A stretch of 15,015 nucleotides of DNA from Pseudorhodobacter antarcticus (GCA_945897655.1 CAMDHB010000042.1:1-15015); one strand, 5' to 3'. Shown: positions 6,382 through 13,611, numbered from the stretch's first letter. A program made the numbers and translations. Notes: generated by a model from the sequence alone, not told the origin.

Positions 6382-9270
6382 ATGGCCGACACGCCCGTTG
6401 ACTACCGCGATACCGTTTTCCTGCCTGAGACCGATTTTCCGATGCGCGCGGGCCTGCCGCAGCGCGAACCCGCCTGGCTGGCGCGGTGGGAAAAAATGGG
6501 CATCTATGACCGTCTGCGTCAGAAGAAGGGCCGCACGCCGTTCACGCTGCACGACGGCCCGCCCTATGCCAACGGCCATCTGCACATCGGCCACGCGCTG
6601 AACAAGATCCTGAAGGACATGGTTGTCCGCAGCCAGCAGATGATGGGCCACGACGCCCGCTATGTGCCGGGGTGGGATTGCCACGGCCTGCCGATCGAGT
6701 GGAAGATCGAAGAGCAGTACCGCGCCAAGGGGTTGAACAAGGACGACGTCAACATCGTCGATTTCCGCCGCGAATGCCGCGCCTTTGCCGCGGGCTGGAT
6801 CGACATCCAGCGCGAGGAGTTCAAGCGGTTGGGGGTCACTGGCAACTGGGCCGACCCTTACCTGACGATGAATTACCACGCTGAAGCGGTGATCGCGGAT
6901 GAGTTCATGCGGTTCCTGATGAACGGCAGCCTGTATCAAGGCTCCAAGCCCGTCATGTGGTCGCCGGTAGAGAAAACCGCCTTGGCCGAGGCTGAGGTGG
7001 AATATCACGACCTGACCAGTCACACGGTCTGGGTGCGGTTCAAGCCGCTGGACGGTGCCCTTGATGGTGCCGTTGTGGTGATCTGGACCACGACCCCTTG
7101 GACTATCCCCCAGAACAGGGCAGTGTCCTTCAACCCCACCATCAGCTATGGCGCCTACCGTGTCGATGCGACTGCCGAAAATGCTTCTGCCACTGTAGGT
7201 GAGGTTGTCGTCGTTGCCGACAAGCTGGCCGAAGGCGTCATGACAGCGGCCAAAGTCAGCGGCTTCACCCGCCTGCGCGACGTGCCTGCCGAAGCCCTGA
7301 ACGGCGTCCACATGTCCCACCCCTTCCGCGGCATCGAAGGCGGCAATGCGGAATGGGATTATGACGTACCCATGCTGCCCGGTGATCATGTGACCGATGA
7401 CGCGGGTACGGGCTTTGTCCATACGGCGCCCTCTCACGGCGATGACGACTATCAGATGGGCCTGAAATTCGGCCTGCCGATGACCTATAACGTCGAACCC
7501 GATGGCAGTTATCGCACGTCTTTACCGCTGTTTGGGGGCCAGGCGATCATCACGCCCGAGGGGAAAGAGGGTCCTGCAAACGTATCGGTCATCAAGCAAC
7601 TTGCTTATACCGGGACGCTGTTTGCCAAGGGCAAGGTCAAGCATTCCTATCCGCACAGCTGGCGGTCCAAGGCTCCGCTGATCTTCCGCAACACGCCCCA
7701 ATGGTTTGTCGCCATCGACAAATCGCTGGATGATGGGATGAGCACCTATGGCGACACCATCCGCAAACGGGCGCTGAATTCGATCAACCAACTCGTGCAA
7801 TGGACGCCCCAGACGGGCCGCAACCGCCTGCATTCGATGATCGAAGCGCGGCCCGATTGGGTCTTGTCGCGTCAACGCGCCTGGGGTGTGCCGCTGACCG
7901 CCTTTACCAAAAAGGGCGCGAAACCGACCGATCCGGACTTCTTGCTGCGCAACGCTGAAGTGAACGCCCGCATAAAGGCTGCGTTCGAGGAAGAGTCGGC
8001 AGATGTCTGGTTTGTGCAAGGATTCAAGGAACGCATCCTTGAGGGCATCGTCAATCCATCGGATTATGACAAGGTCGATGACGTGCTGGACGTGTGGTTT
8101 GATTCTGGGTCGACCCATGCTTTCGTTCTGCGCGACCGGGCTGACGGTTCGGAGGACGGCATTGCGGATCTGTATCTGGAAGGCACCGACCAACATCGCG
8201 GCTGGTTCCATTCGTCCATGCTTCAAGCCTGCGGCACCAAGGGGCGGGCGCCCTACCGGGGGGTTCTGACCCACGGCTTTACGCTGGATGAAAAGGGCAT
8301 GAAGATGTCCAAATCCTTGGGCAACACCGTCGCCCCGCAAGCCGTGATCGACGAATATGGCGCGGACATCCTGCGCCTGTGGGTTGCTCAAGCCGACTAC
8401 ACCGTCGATCTGCGCATCGGGAAAGAGATCCTGAAGGGCACCGCAGACAGCTATCGCCGCTTGCGCAACACCATGCGGTTCCTGTTGGGCAACCTGAAGG
8501 ACTTTACCGACGCCGAACGCGTTGACCCCGCTGACATGCCCGAAGGTGACCGGTTCATCCTGCACCGTCTGGCCGAACTGGATGCCGAGGTGCGCGAAGG
8601 TTACGCCCGCTATGATTTCCAGGGCGTCTTCAGCAAGCTGTTCACCTTTGCCACTACGGACCTGTCTGCCGTCTATTTCGACATCCGCAAGGATGTTCTG
8701 TACTGCGACGCGACAACCAGCCTTGCCCGCCGGTCCTGCCGCACGGTTCTGGACATCCTGTTCCACCGTCTGACCACCTGGCTTGCCCCGGTTCTGGTGT
8801 TTACGATGGAGGAGGTCTGGCTGGAGCGTTTTCCGGGCGAGGAAAGCTCGGTTCACCTGCAGGACATGCCGGAAACTCCTGCGTCGTGGCGTGATGACAG
8901 CCTTGCCGCCAAGTGGGATCAGGTCCGCAGCGTTCGCCGCGTGGTGACCGGCGCGTTGGAGGTGCAGCGCACCGCCAAGGTGATTGGCGCAAGTCTGGAG
9001 GCGGCGCCGGTGGTTCATGTGGCGGATACGGCGGTCCTGGCCGCGTTGAAGGCGCTGGATTTTGCCGATCTGTGCATCACCTCCGGCATCCAACTGACCG
9101 CCGACCCTGAACCGCCCGAGGCGTTCCGCCTGCCCGAGGTGCCCGGTGTTGGCGTGGTGTTCGAACGCGCCATCGGCGACAAATGCGAACGCTGCTGGAA
9201 AGTGCTGCCGGACGTTGGTAGCCACAAGCACCCGCATACCTGCGCCCGCTGCAACGCGGCGCTGGGTTAG
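6382..9270 (+). CDS. ileS: Isoleucyl-tRNA synthetase
   Basis: A 962-residue class I aminoacyl-tRNA synthetase charging tRNA-Ile in the cytosol; essential. The ATP-binding HIGH signature is at residues 68-71, preceded by LHDGPPYANGHL. The WDCHGLPIE motif follows. The CP1 editing domain lies in the next third, with WTTTPWTIP near residue 235. KMSKS is at 641-645 in the context DEKGMKMSKSLGN. The C-terminal zinc finger is present with C935, C938, C954 and C957. Length is slightly above the roughly 940 of E. coli IleRS, consistent with a bacterial type 1 enzyme. The ATG at 6382 has an AAGGA ribosome-binding site 8 bases upstream. lspA, a frequent ileS neighbour in other bacteria, is not next to it. 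The TAG stop overlaps the stop of the convergent DUF1127 gene. The leader upstream has a possible Ile-rich mini-ORF and hairpin. Confidence 0.98.
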   Translation: MADTPVDYRDTVFLPETDFPMRAGLPQREPAWLARWEKMGIYDRLRQKKGRTPFTLHDGPPYANGHLHIGHALNKILKDMVVRSQQMMGHDARYVPGWDCHGLPIEWKIEEQYRAKGLNKDDVNIVDFRRECRAFAAGWIDIQREEFKRLGVTGNWADPYLTMNYHAEAVIADEFMRFLMNGSLYQGSKPVMWSPVEKTALAEAEVEYHDLTSHTVWVRFKPLDGALDGAVVVIWTTTPWTIPQNRAVSFNPTISYGAYRVDATAENASATVGEVVVVADKLAEGVMTAAKVSGFTRLRDVPAEALNGVHMSHPFRGIEGGNAEWDYDVPMLPGDHVTDDAGTGFVHTAPSHGDDDYQMGLKFGLPMTYNVEPDGSYRTSLPLFGGQAIITPEGKEGPANVSVIKQLAYTGTLFAKGKVKHSYPHSWRSKAPLIFRNTPQWFVAIDKSLDDGMSTYGDTIRKRALNSINQLVQWTPQTGRNRLHSMIEARPDWVLSRQRAWGVPLTAFTKKGAKPTDPDFLLRNAEVNARIKAAFEEESADVWFVQGFKERILEGIVNPSDYDKVDDVLDVWFDSGSTHAFVLRDRADGSEDGIADLYLEGTDQHRGWFHSSMLQACGTKGRAPYRGVLTHGFTLDEKGMKMSKSLGNTVAPQAVIDEYGADILRLWVAQADYTVDLRIGKEILKGTADSYRRLRNTMRFLLGNLKDFTDAERVDPADMPEGDRFILHRLAELDAEVREGYARYDFQGVFSKLFTFATTDLSAVYFDIRKDVLYCDATTSLARRSCRTVLDILFHRLTTWLAPVLVFTMEEVWLERFPGEESSVHLQDMPETPASWRDDSLAAKWDQVRSVRRVVTGALEVQRTAKVIGASLEAAPVVHVADTAVLAALKALDFADLCITSGIQLTADPEPPEAFRLPEVPGVGVVFERAIGDKCERCWKVLPDVGSHKHPHTCARCNAALG

Positions 9271-9467
9271 GCCTGACGGGTCACCAGACGCGCGCACTTG
9301 ACTGTGCGCGCGTCGCCCTCGGGCGGCGACTGCATCAGTTTCATCAGGTCGTCACGGGTCAGGCCGATGTCATCCAGCAACCGATCATCCGCCCGGCGTT
9401 GCAAAGCCACCAGCGTTTGCTTCAACTGGTACTGCTGGCGAAGGGTTTGAAACAGGGACAGAAACAT
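9267..9467 (-). CDS. DUF1127 domain small protein
   Basis: A 66-residue protein with the arginine-rich DUF1127 (YjiS-like) domain, common in several copies in alphaproteobacteria. The domain motif is visible as LVALQRRADDRLLDDIGLTRDDL (about residues 19-41), where the family typically reads R-L-x-D-I-G-L-x-R-x-D. In rhodobacters and Agrobacterium, relatives are small stress- or phosphate-related proteins, some implicated in RNA turnover; a role here is inference. The ORF runs 26 codons further upstream, but the ATG at 9467 is preceded by a perfect AAGGAGG 7 bases away, which settles the start. Its TAA stop overlaps the ileS stop. It is divergent from the LysR-type gene across 99 bp containing back-to-back promoter-like sequences. 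Confidence 0.88.
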   Translation of the reverse strand: MFLSLFQTLRQQYQLKQTLVALQRRADDRLLDDIGLTRDDLMKLMQSPPEGDARTVKCARLVTRQA

Positions 9468-9507
9468 GGTGGCCTCCTTGGTTGACCGAGGGGTTTTGTC
9501 AGATCGC

Positions 9508-9536
9508 TTGACATAAGACAAACGAATAGAAATGAT
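9508..9536 (+). promoter_or_regulatory. Putative promoter of the LysR-type gene
   Basis: A perfect TTGACA (9508-9513) is followed after 17 bases by AATGAT (9531-9536, 4/6 match to TATAAT). Transcription would start near 9543, about 24 bases before the regulator's ATG. An inverted repeat TGACAT-N20-ATGTCA (9509-9514/9535-9540) overlaps both elements and could be an operator. Confidence 0.45.
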
Positions 9537-9541
9537 GTCAT
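9513..9541 (-). promoter_or_regulatory. Putative promoter of the DUF1127 gene
   Basis: On the minus strand, ATGACA (9541-9536, 5/6 match to TTGACA) and TCTTAT (9518-9513, 4/6) are spaced by 17 bases. Transcription would start near 9506, about 40 bases before the ATG at 9467. It overlaps the LysR-gene promoter almost completely, so one bound protein could govern both directions. The spacing is exact, but the -10 is weak and an alternative sigma factor cannot be excluded. Confidence 0.35.
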
Positions 9542-9566
9542 CCATTCACTGGATTGATGGCACCCT

Positions 9567-10430
9567 ATGATCCCCCTCGACAGCGACCTGATGCGCAGCT
9601 TTCTGGCCGTGGCCGAAACCGGTTCGGTCACCCTTGCCGCTGACCGGGTCGGGCGCACCCAATCGGCCGTATCGATGCAGATCCGCCGGTTGGAGGAGAG
9701 CTTGGGCCAGCCCCTGTTCCTGCGCCAACCGCGTGGCGTGGCCCTGACGCCAAGGGGCGAGCAGTTGATGCCCTATGCCCGCCGCGTGACCAGCCTGCTG
9801 GACGAGGCCGCCGTGGCCCTGCGGGAAAAGCCGCTGGATGGCCCGGTTCGCATCGGCATCCCCGATGAATATGCCGAAACCGTTTTGCCCCGCGCCCTTG
9901 CCGCCTTTTCCGAACGGCATCCGGCGGTCGAGGTGTCGGTGCGCTGCGATTTTTCTGCCCCGCAGACCTTGGCGTTGGAGCATGACCAGATCGACCTTGC
10001 CGTGATCTATGACAGCTCCAACACCTCAGATGAGGAGGTCTTGTGCATCGACCCCACGGTGTGGGTCACGTCCGTGCAGCATGAACAACACCTGCAAACC
10101 CCTTTGCCGATTGGGATTTACTCCCGCTCCGACTGGTGCCGCGACTATGCGCGCCGGTCACTGGATCAGCAGGGCATCCGCTGGCGGGCGGCGTTTGAAT
10201 GCGACACCTCGGCCAGTTTGCGCATCGCGGTGCGAGCGGGCCTGGCCGTGTCGCCCCTGTCGCGCAGCACCATTCCTGCCGGCTGCCGTGAGTTGACGGA
10301 AGCCGACGGTTTTCCGGTGATTGACCGCGCCCGGGTTGTTCTGCGCCGCAACCCGCGCGGGTCCTCGGCGGTAATCGAAGGCTTGGCCCAGACGGTGCGC
10401 GAGGCGTTTCGCCCGCTGGCGGCCCTGTGA
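9567..10430 (+). CDS. LysR-family transcriptional regulator
   Basis: A 287-residue LysR-type regulator. The N-terminal winged helix-turn-helix spans about residues 5-64, with the HTH at 20-39 (VTLAADRVGRTQSAVSMQIR) and the usual RLEESLGQPLFLR linker start. The rest (about 90-285) is the periplasmic-binding-protein-like effector domain, recognisable at PVRIGIPDEYAE and QIDLAVIYD. The ligand is unknown. The start is the ATG at 9567, just before the HTH domain. No good ribosome-binding site is visible upstream, so translation may be weak. By family habit it would regulate itself and the divergent gene (here DUF1127). It also shares an operon with ogt, whose ATG overlaps this TGA by one base, so the regulator may set the level of that repair protein. 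Confidence 0.92.
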   Translation: MIPLDSDLMRSFLAVAETGSVTLAADRVGRTQSAVSMQIRRLEESLGQPLFLRQPRGVALTPRGEQLMPYARRVTSLLDEAAVALREKPLDGPVRIGIPDEYAETVLPRALAAFSERHPAVEVSVRCDFSAPQTLALEHDQIDLAVIYDSSNTSDEEVLCIDPTVWVTSVQHEQHLQTPLPIGIYSRSDWCRDYARRSLDQQGIRWRAAFECDTSASLRIAVRAGLAVSPLSRSTIPAGCRELTEADGFPVIDRARVVLRRNPRGSSAVIEGLAQTVREAFRPLAAL

Positions 10431-10876
10431 TGAAGGCGACCTTTGTCAGCCCCCTGGGCCCCCTGACCCTGACCGAGGAGGGCGGGCAGATCACCGCCCT
10501 GTCTTGGCACAGCGCCCCACACGACCCCACACCCCTGCTGGCCGAGGCTATCGCCCAGCTTCAGGCCTATTTCGACCGCCGCCTGACGCGGTTCGATTTG
10601 CCTCTGCACTTTGGCACGGGGCTGAACGCTCAGGTCCGCCGGGCGATGGTTGCGATTCCCTTGGGCGAAACGCGCACCTACGGCGATCTTTCGCGCGCCC
10701 TCGGGGCCCCCGCGCAGGCGATCGGGCAAGCCTGCGGCGCAAACCCCATTCCCATTCTGATTCCCTGTCACCGCATTCTTGGCGCGCAGGGTTTGGGCGG
10801 ATTCTCGGCCCCGGGGGGTGTGGAAACCAAGGTCTGGCTGTTGAAACACGAAGGGGCCGCGTCGCTGCTGATCTGA
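10430..10876 (+). CDS. ogt: Methylated-DNA--[protein]-cysteine S-methyltransferase
   Basis: A 148-residue suicide DNA-repair protein that transfers alkyl groups from O6-alkylguanine (and O4-alkylthymine) to its own cysteine. The active-site block is NPIPILIPCHRILG (105-118), with C113 the acceptor. The upstream helix-turn-helix includes GETRTYGDLSRALG (79-92), with the tyrosine (Y84) matching human MGMT Tyr114. The residue aligned with the arginine finger (human Arg128) is Gln96 in AQAIG, counting back 17 positions from the active cysteine. There is no Ada-type N-terminal domain, so this is the Ogt form. I chose the ATG at 10430, which overlaps the LysR stop (TGATG); an in-frame GTG one codon earlier is also possible. 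It converges on pcs with 7 bases between stops. Symbol ogt is by family and domain make-up. Confidence 0.93.
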   Translation: MKATFVSPLGPLTLTEEGGQITALSWHSAPHDPTPLLAEAIAQLQAYFDRRLTRFDLPLHFGTGLNAQVRRAMVAIPLGETRTYGDLSRALGAPAQAIGQACGANPIPILIPCHRILGAQGLGGFSAPGGVETKVWLLKHEGAASLLI

Positions 10877-10883
10877 CCCAGCC

Positions 10884-11597
10884 TCAGGTGATGCGGTCTG
10901 TGGACCGGTCCGGGAAGATCTCTTGTGCGATCCCGGCCAGGCACAGGTACAGCGATGACAGGATCAAGCCCCATTCCACCAGCAACCCTTGCTGGAAATC
11001 GGTCGCCGCCGCCCAGGCCGCAAAGACGAGCCATGCCACCGAAACCGGCAGGTTGACCCAGTGCCAGCGTTTGGTGCGGGTGGGGTGGATGAATTTCAGG
11101 TTCAAGAACATCGTGACGGTCAGGCCCACCACGATCAGCAGTACGGCCCAGGTGGGGGGCGTCGTTGCAAACAGCACCAGCACCACCATGTTCCAGCACG
11201 CCGGAAAGCCGGAAAAGCTTTTGTCCTTGGTTTTCATGCGGGTGTCAGAGAAGTAGATGACCGACCCGTAACAGATCACGATGATCGCCACCCACCCGGT
11301 CCAGCCATCCAGAATGCCGGACTTGAACAGGGCATAGGCCGGGATGAACACATAAGTCAGGTAGTCGACGATCAGGTCCATCAGGACGCCGTCATAGACA
11401 GGCGCATTCGTGACCGTGTCATACCGCCGTGCCAGTGGGCCGTCGATGCCATCGACGATCAGCGCGACCACCAGCCATGAAAACATCAGGCTCCAGTTTT
11501 CCTCAACCGCGGCCAACATGGCAAACATCGACAAGACAGCGCCAGTGGCCGTCAGCAGATGAACAGAAAGGGCTTTGAAGCGAACATCCATCGCCAT
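10884..11597 (-). CDS. pcs: Phosphatidylcholine synthase
   Basis: A 237-residue inner-membrane enzyme of the CDP-alcohol phosphatidyltransferase superfamily. It condenses free choline with CDP-diacylglycerol to give phosphatidylcholine, a route found mainly in plant- or host-associated and photosynthetic alphaproteobacteria. The catalytic motif is present: D49-x2-D52-G53-x2-A56-R57-x12-G70-x3-D74-x3-D78. The 12-residue gap, rather than the 8 of the general family, matches what I recall of Sinorhizobium Pcs. About eight hydrophobic segments are visible, and the landmarks MKTKDKSFSGFPACWNM (121-137) and FIHPTRTKRW (169-178) are Pcs-like. The start is uncertain among TTG 11609, ATG 11597 and ATG 11591. 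I favour 11597, which has a weak GGG 7 bases upstream. The gene starts only 11 bases after the T-tract of the xerC terminator-like hairpin. Confidence 0.93.
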   Translation of the reverse strand: MAMDVRFKALSVHLLTATGAVLSMFAMLAAVEENWSLMFSWLVVALIVDGIDGPLARRYDTVTNAPVYDGVLMDLIVDYLTYVFIPAYALFKSGILDGWTGWVAIIVICYGSVIYFSDTRMKTKDKSFSGFPACWNMVVLVLFATTPPTWAVLLIVVGLTVTMFLNLKFIHPTRTKRWHWVNLPVSVAWLVFAAWAAATDFQQGLLVEWGLILSSLYLCLAGIAQEIFPDRSTDRIT

Positions 11598-11607
11598 GTA
11601 CTGGCCC

Positions 11608-11645
11608 AAAAAACAGCGCCGCGCAAGAGCAGCGCGCGGATGCTG
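11608..11645 (-). terminator. Intrinsic terminator after xerC, abutting pcs
   Basis: Read on the minus strand: CAGC, then CCGCGC, a 9-nt loop, GCGCGG, then GCTG, directly followed by six Ts (11613-11608). The stem has two helices separated by a small internal loop (outer 11642-11645/11614-11617, inner 11634-11639/11619-11624). It begins one base after the xerC stop codon. It is the most convincing intrinsic terminator in the window, yet pcs starts 11 bases later, so it may attenuate pcs or terminate DUF484-xerC transcription. Confidence 0.7.
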
Positions 11646-12572
11646 TCACGCCCGTGGATGGGCCTTGTCATAAACCTCCATCAACCGGGCGGCATCGACG
11701 GCGGTGTAGGCTTGGGTGGTGGACAGGGACGCATGGCCGAGCAGTTCCTGAATGGCCCGCAGATCGCCGCCCGCTGACAACAGGTGTGTGGCAAAGCTGT
11801 GGCGCATGGCATGGGGCGTGGCGGTTGCAGGCAGGCCCAGTTGCATCCGCGCCTTTTCCACCACCAGCGCAATCAAGCGCGGGTTCAAGGCACCACCCCG
11901 CACGCCGCGAAACAGCGGTTCCGTCCGGGTCAGGTCATGCGGACACAGGCGGACATAGGTGGCCACTGCGGCTTGGGCTGCGGGCAGCACCGGCACCAGA
12001 CGTTCGCGCCCGCCCTTGCCGATGATCCGCAGCACCTGCGGCAGCGGGCTGTCCGCGCCTTTCAGACCCAACGCCTCAGATATCCGCAGACCGCAGCCGT
12101 ACAGAAGCGTGACCACCGCCATATCCCGCGCCGCAACCCATTCGCTGGAGGCTTGGTCGCCCACCCGGTCGATCATGGCGAAGGCGGCATCCTCGGTCAG
12201 CGGTCGTGGAAGCTTGCGCCGGTATTTCGGCCCCCGGGCGGACAGGGTGGTCGAGGCGTCAAACCCCTCCCTCTCAGCCAGCCAGGTGGTGAAACTCTTG
12301 ACCGCCGACAGGCTTCGCGCCAGCGTCCGCGCCGAGACACCCCGCGCCCGCTCGGCCGCCATCCAGGCCCGCAGGTCGGTTTGTGGCAGGTTGGCAACTG
12401 CACCCAACCCCTCGACCTGACCGCGATGCCCGGCCAGAAAGGCCAGGAACCCGGCGACATCGGCCCCATAGGCCTTGATCGTGTTTGCCGCAGCCCCATC
12501 CAGTGCGCGCTTGTGGTCCAGACACAGCGCCATCGCGTCGCGTAGCGCGGGTGAGATCAGAAGCCCGCTCAC
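11646..12572 (-). CDS. xerC: Tyrosine recombinase XerC
   Basis: A 308-residue tyrosine recombinase acting with XerD at the chromosomal dif site to resolve dimers before cell division. The N-terminal SAM-like core-binding domain (about 10-105) includes TIKAYGADVAGFLAFLAGHRG and SLSAVKSFTTWL. The catalytic domain (about 120-300) has all six residues: R163 (GCGLRISEAL), K186 (IGKGGRERLVPV), H254 and R257 (HAMRHSFATHLL), H280 (LGHASLSTTQAYT) and the nucleophile Y289. The start is a GTG at 12572 that overlaps the DUF484 stop as GTGA, implying translational coupling. DUF484-xerC adjacency is conserved in many proteobacteria and supports the XerC rather than phage-integrase assignment. It is followed at once by a terminator-like hairpin. 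Confidence 0.95.
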   Translation of the reverse strand: MSGLLISPALRDAMALCLDHKRALDGAAANTIKAYGADVAGFLAFLAGHRGQVEGLGAVANLPQTDLRAWMAAERARGVSARTLARSLSAVKSFTTWLAEREGFDASTTLSARGPKYRRKLPRPLTEDAAFAMIDRVGDQASSEWVAARDMAVVTLLYGCGLRISEALGLKGADSPLPQVLRIIGKGGRERLVPVLPAAQAAVATYVRLCPHDLTRTEPLFRGVRGGALNPRLIALVVEKARMQLGLPATATPHAMRHSFATHLLSAGGDLRAIQELLGHASLSTTQAYTAVDAARLMEVYDKAHPRA

Positions 12573-13261
12573 GACAACCAGCGCCGCATGGTCCGTTCAA
12601 ACACCCCACCGAAAAAGCCCAAAAGATCCGTGCCGTGGGTGGATTTGAACTGATGCGGATCCTCGGCCCCCAGACACAGCATGCCGGGCAGGCGGCCTTT
12701 GCCGAAATCCAGCTTCATCAGCGCTTCGGACCGGATCCAGCCGGTCTTGTCGCCATAGATCAGGTCGGTAGCCGGCTGCACCTGCCGCAACACGACGGGC
12801 CGCAGGGGCACATTCTTGCCAGCCGAGATATACTCGCCCACAAACCCGGCTGGCGCGACGTAAAGGACGTCGCCCAGCTTGCGCAGCGCTGCCTCCGTCT
12901 CGCCCTGCACTGATTCCAGCACCAGCCGCACACAATCGACCCGCAGGGTGGGGGCCACTTCGGTGTTCAGGGTTTTCAGAAAATCTTCAAACGTCAGCTG
13001 GTCCAGCAGTTGCAGGATGGCCCGGTGGACCTGATTGGTGCCGGCAAGGTTCTCATAGGCCGCCGCAATCACCGTCCGGTGGGTATCCTCCAGCCGGTCC
13101 AGCCGCTGGGCAAGCCGCTCCATCGCGATGCCGCGCAGATCGACGATATTCGACCCCATCGCCCGCTCATTCGCGGCAATCAGGGCATTCATCACATCGA
13201 TATCTTCCAGCAAAGCTTCGGGCGCCGCAATGATGCGGTCCCGCGTGTCCTGATCCATCAT
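12569..13261 (-). CDS. DUF484 family protein
   Basis: A 230-residue cytosolic protein of the DUF484 (GAF-like) family, function unestablished, usually encoded next to xerC. The N-terminal half is helical and charged (IVDLRGIAMERLAQRLDRLED, 39-59; coiled-coil-like). The C-terminal half has the conserved block LPGMLCLGAEDPHQF (191-205) and ends LGFFGGVFERTMRRWL. The ORF stays open for 83 more codons upstream. That extension runs through palindromic intergenic DNA and does not look like protein, so I take the tandem ATGs at 13261/13258; ribosome-binding signal is weak in both cases. Its TGA overlaps the GTG start of xerC by four bases. A TATACT box about 27 bases upstream is the likely -10. Confidence 0.88.
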   Translation of the reverse strand: MMDQDTRDRIIAAPEALLEDIDVMNALIAANERAMGSNIVDLRGIAMERLAQRLDRLEDTHRTVIAAAYENLAGTNQVHRAILQLLDQLTFEDFLKTLNTEVAPTLRVDCVRLVLESVQGETEAALRKLGDVLYVAPAGFVGEYISAGKNVPLRPVVLRQVQPATDLIYGDKTGWIRSEALMKLDFGKGRLPGMLCLGAEDPHQFKSTHGTDLLGFFGGVFERTMRRWLS

Positions 13262-13287
13262 GGTCTGCCCGTTTGTTGTTTTGGGGC

Positions 13288-13293
13288 AGTATA
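13288..13293 (-). promoter_or_regulatory. Possible -10 box for the DUF484-xerC operon
   Basis: TATACT on the minus strand (13293-13288) matches 5/6 of TATAAT and sits about 27 bases before the DUF484 ATG, so a transcript would start near 13281. No recognisable -35 lies 16-18 bases upstream; that position is a C-run. An activator or another sigma factor would be needed if this is the promoter. Confidence 0.3.
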
Positions 13294-13365
13294 GCGGGGT
13301 TTTGGCGCAAGGGGGCAGACCATACTGCGCAATTCCAAGGGTGAGTCCCTCCAGCAACAGTGGTA

Positions 13366-13611
13366 ATCCGGGCCGGGACCGGATCAGCAGTCGTCCAGTG
13401 GACGACTGCCAGTGTCCCATGCCGAGAGCCGCAAGGCGACGGCATTGCAGCGGTGGGGCTGGGTGCGGTGGGAAAAGCGGTTCGTGACGGGACGGACCGC
13501 GGGTGGGCACGGCACGGGCCCGCCCGGGGGGCGGTCGGGCCCGTCACGAATTGCTTTGGGCAATTCGTGGAAGACGGTCAGTCTGGCTGGGTGCGCATTC
13601 ATGGCGTACCC
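13366..13611. repeat. Cluster of inverted repeats in a gene-free stretch
   Basis: The stretch 13262-13630 holds no convincing gene. It contains at least five dyads: ATCCGG-N7-CCGGAT (13366-13384); a near-perfect palindrome with arms GCAGTCGTCC and GGACGACTGC (13387-13396/13400-13409); an 11-bp inverted repeat TTCGTGACGGG/CCCGTCACGAA (13481-13491/13540-13550) enclosing two nested stems; CACGAATTGC-TTTGG-GCAATTCGTG (13545-13569); and GGGTGCGC/GCGTACCC (13589-13596/13604-13611, one mismatch or G-U pair). This could be a mosaic of dispersed intergenic repeats, a structured RNA or insertion scars. The ORFs crossing it on both strands show no protein family I recognise. Confidence 0.7.
13481..13569. 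other. Nested stem plus mutually exclusive hairpin
   Basis: The outer arms 13481-13491 and 13540-13550 pair perfectly over 11 bp. Inside them, GACCGC (13495-13500) pairs with GCGGTC (13531-13536), and GGGTGGGC (13501-13508) pairs with GCCCGCCC (13518-13525) allowing one G-U. The right outer arm shares CACGAA (13545-13550) with the left arm of the next hairpin (13545-13554/13560-13569), so the two folds cannot coexist. Such exclusivity is typical of RNA switches but also of tandem repeats of one palindrome. No transcript direction can be assigned. Confidence 0.55.

Noticed and set aside
4845..6392. A 515-codon open frame on the minus strand
   Set aside because: It is antisense to the DUF2339 gene, is rich in Gln, Arg, His and Gly and looks like no protein family. 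Long antisense frames are expected in high-GC coding DNA.
7522..9297. A 591-codon open frame on the minus strand
   Set aside because: It is fully antisense to ileS, whose motifs are unmistakable, and its translation shows no domain.
13262..13510. An 83-codon N-terminal extension of the DUF484 gene
   Set aside because: The extension crosses palindromic intergenic DNA, has no conserved-looking segment, and the domain begins right after the tandem ATGs at 13261/13258.
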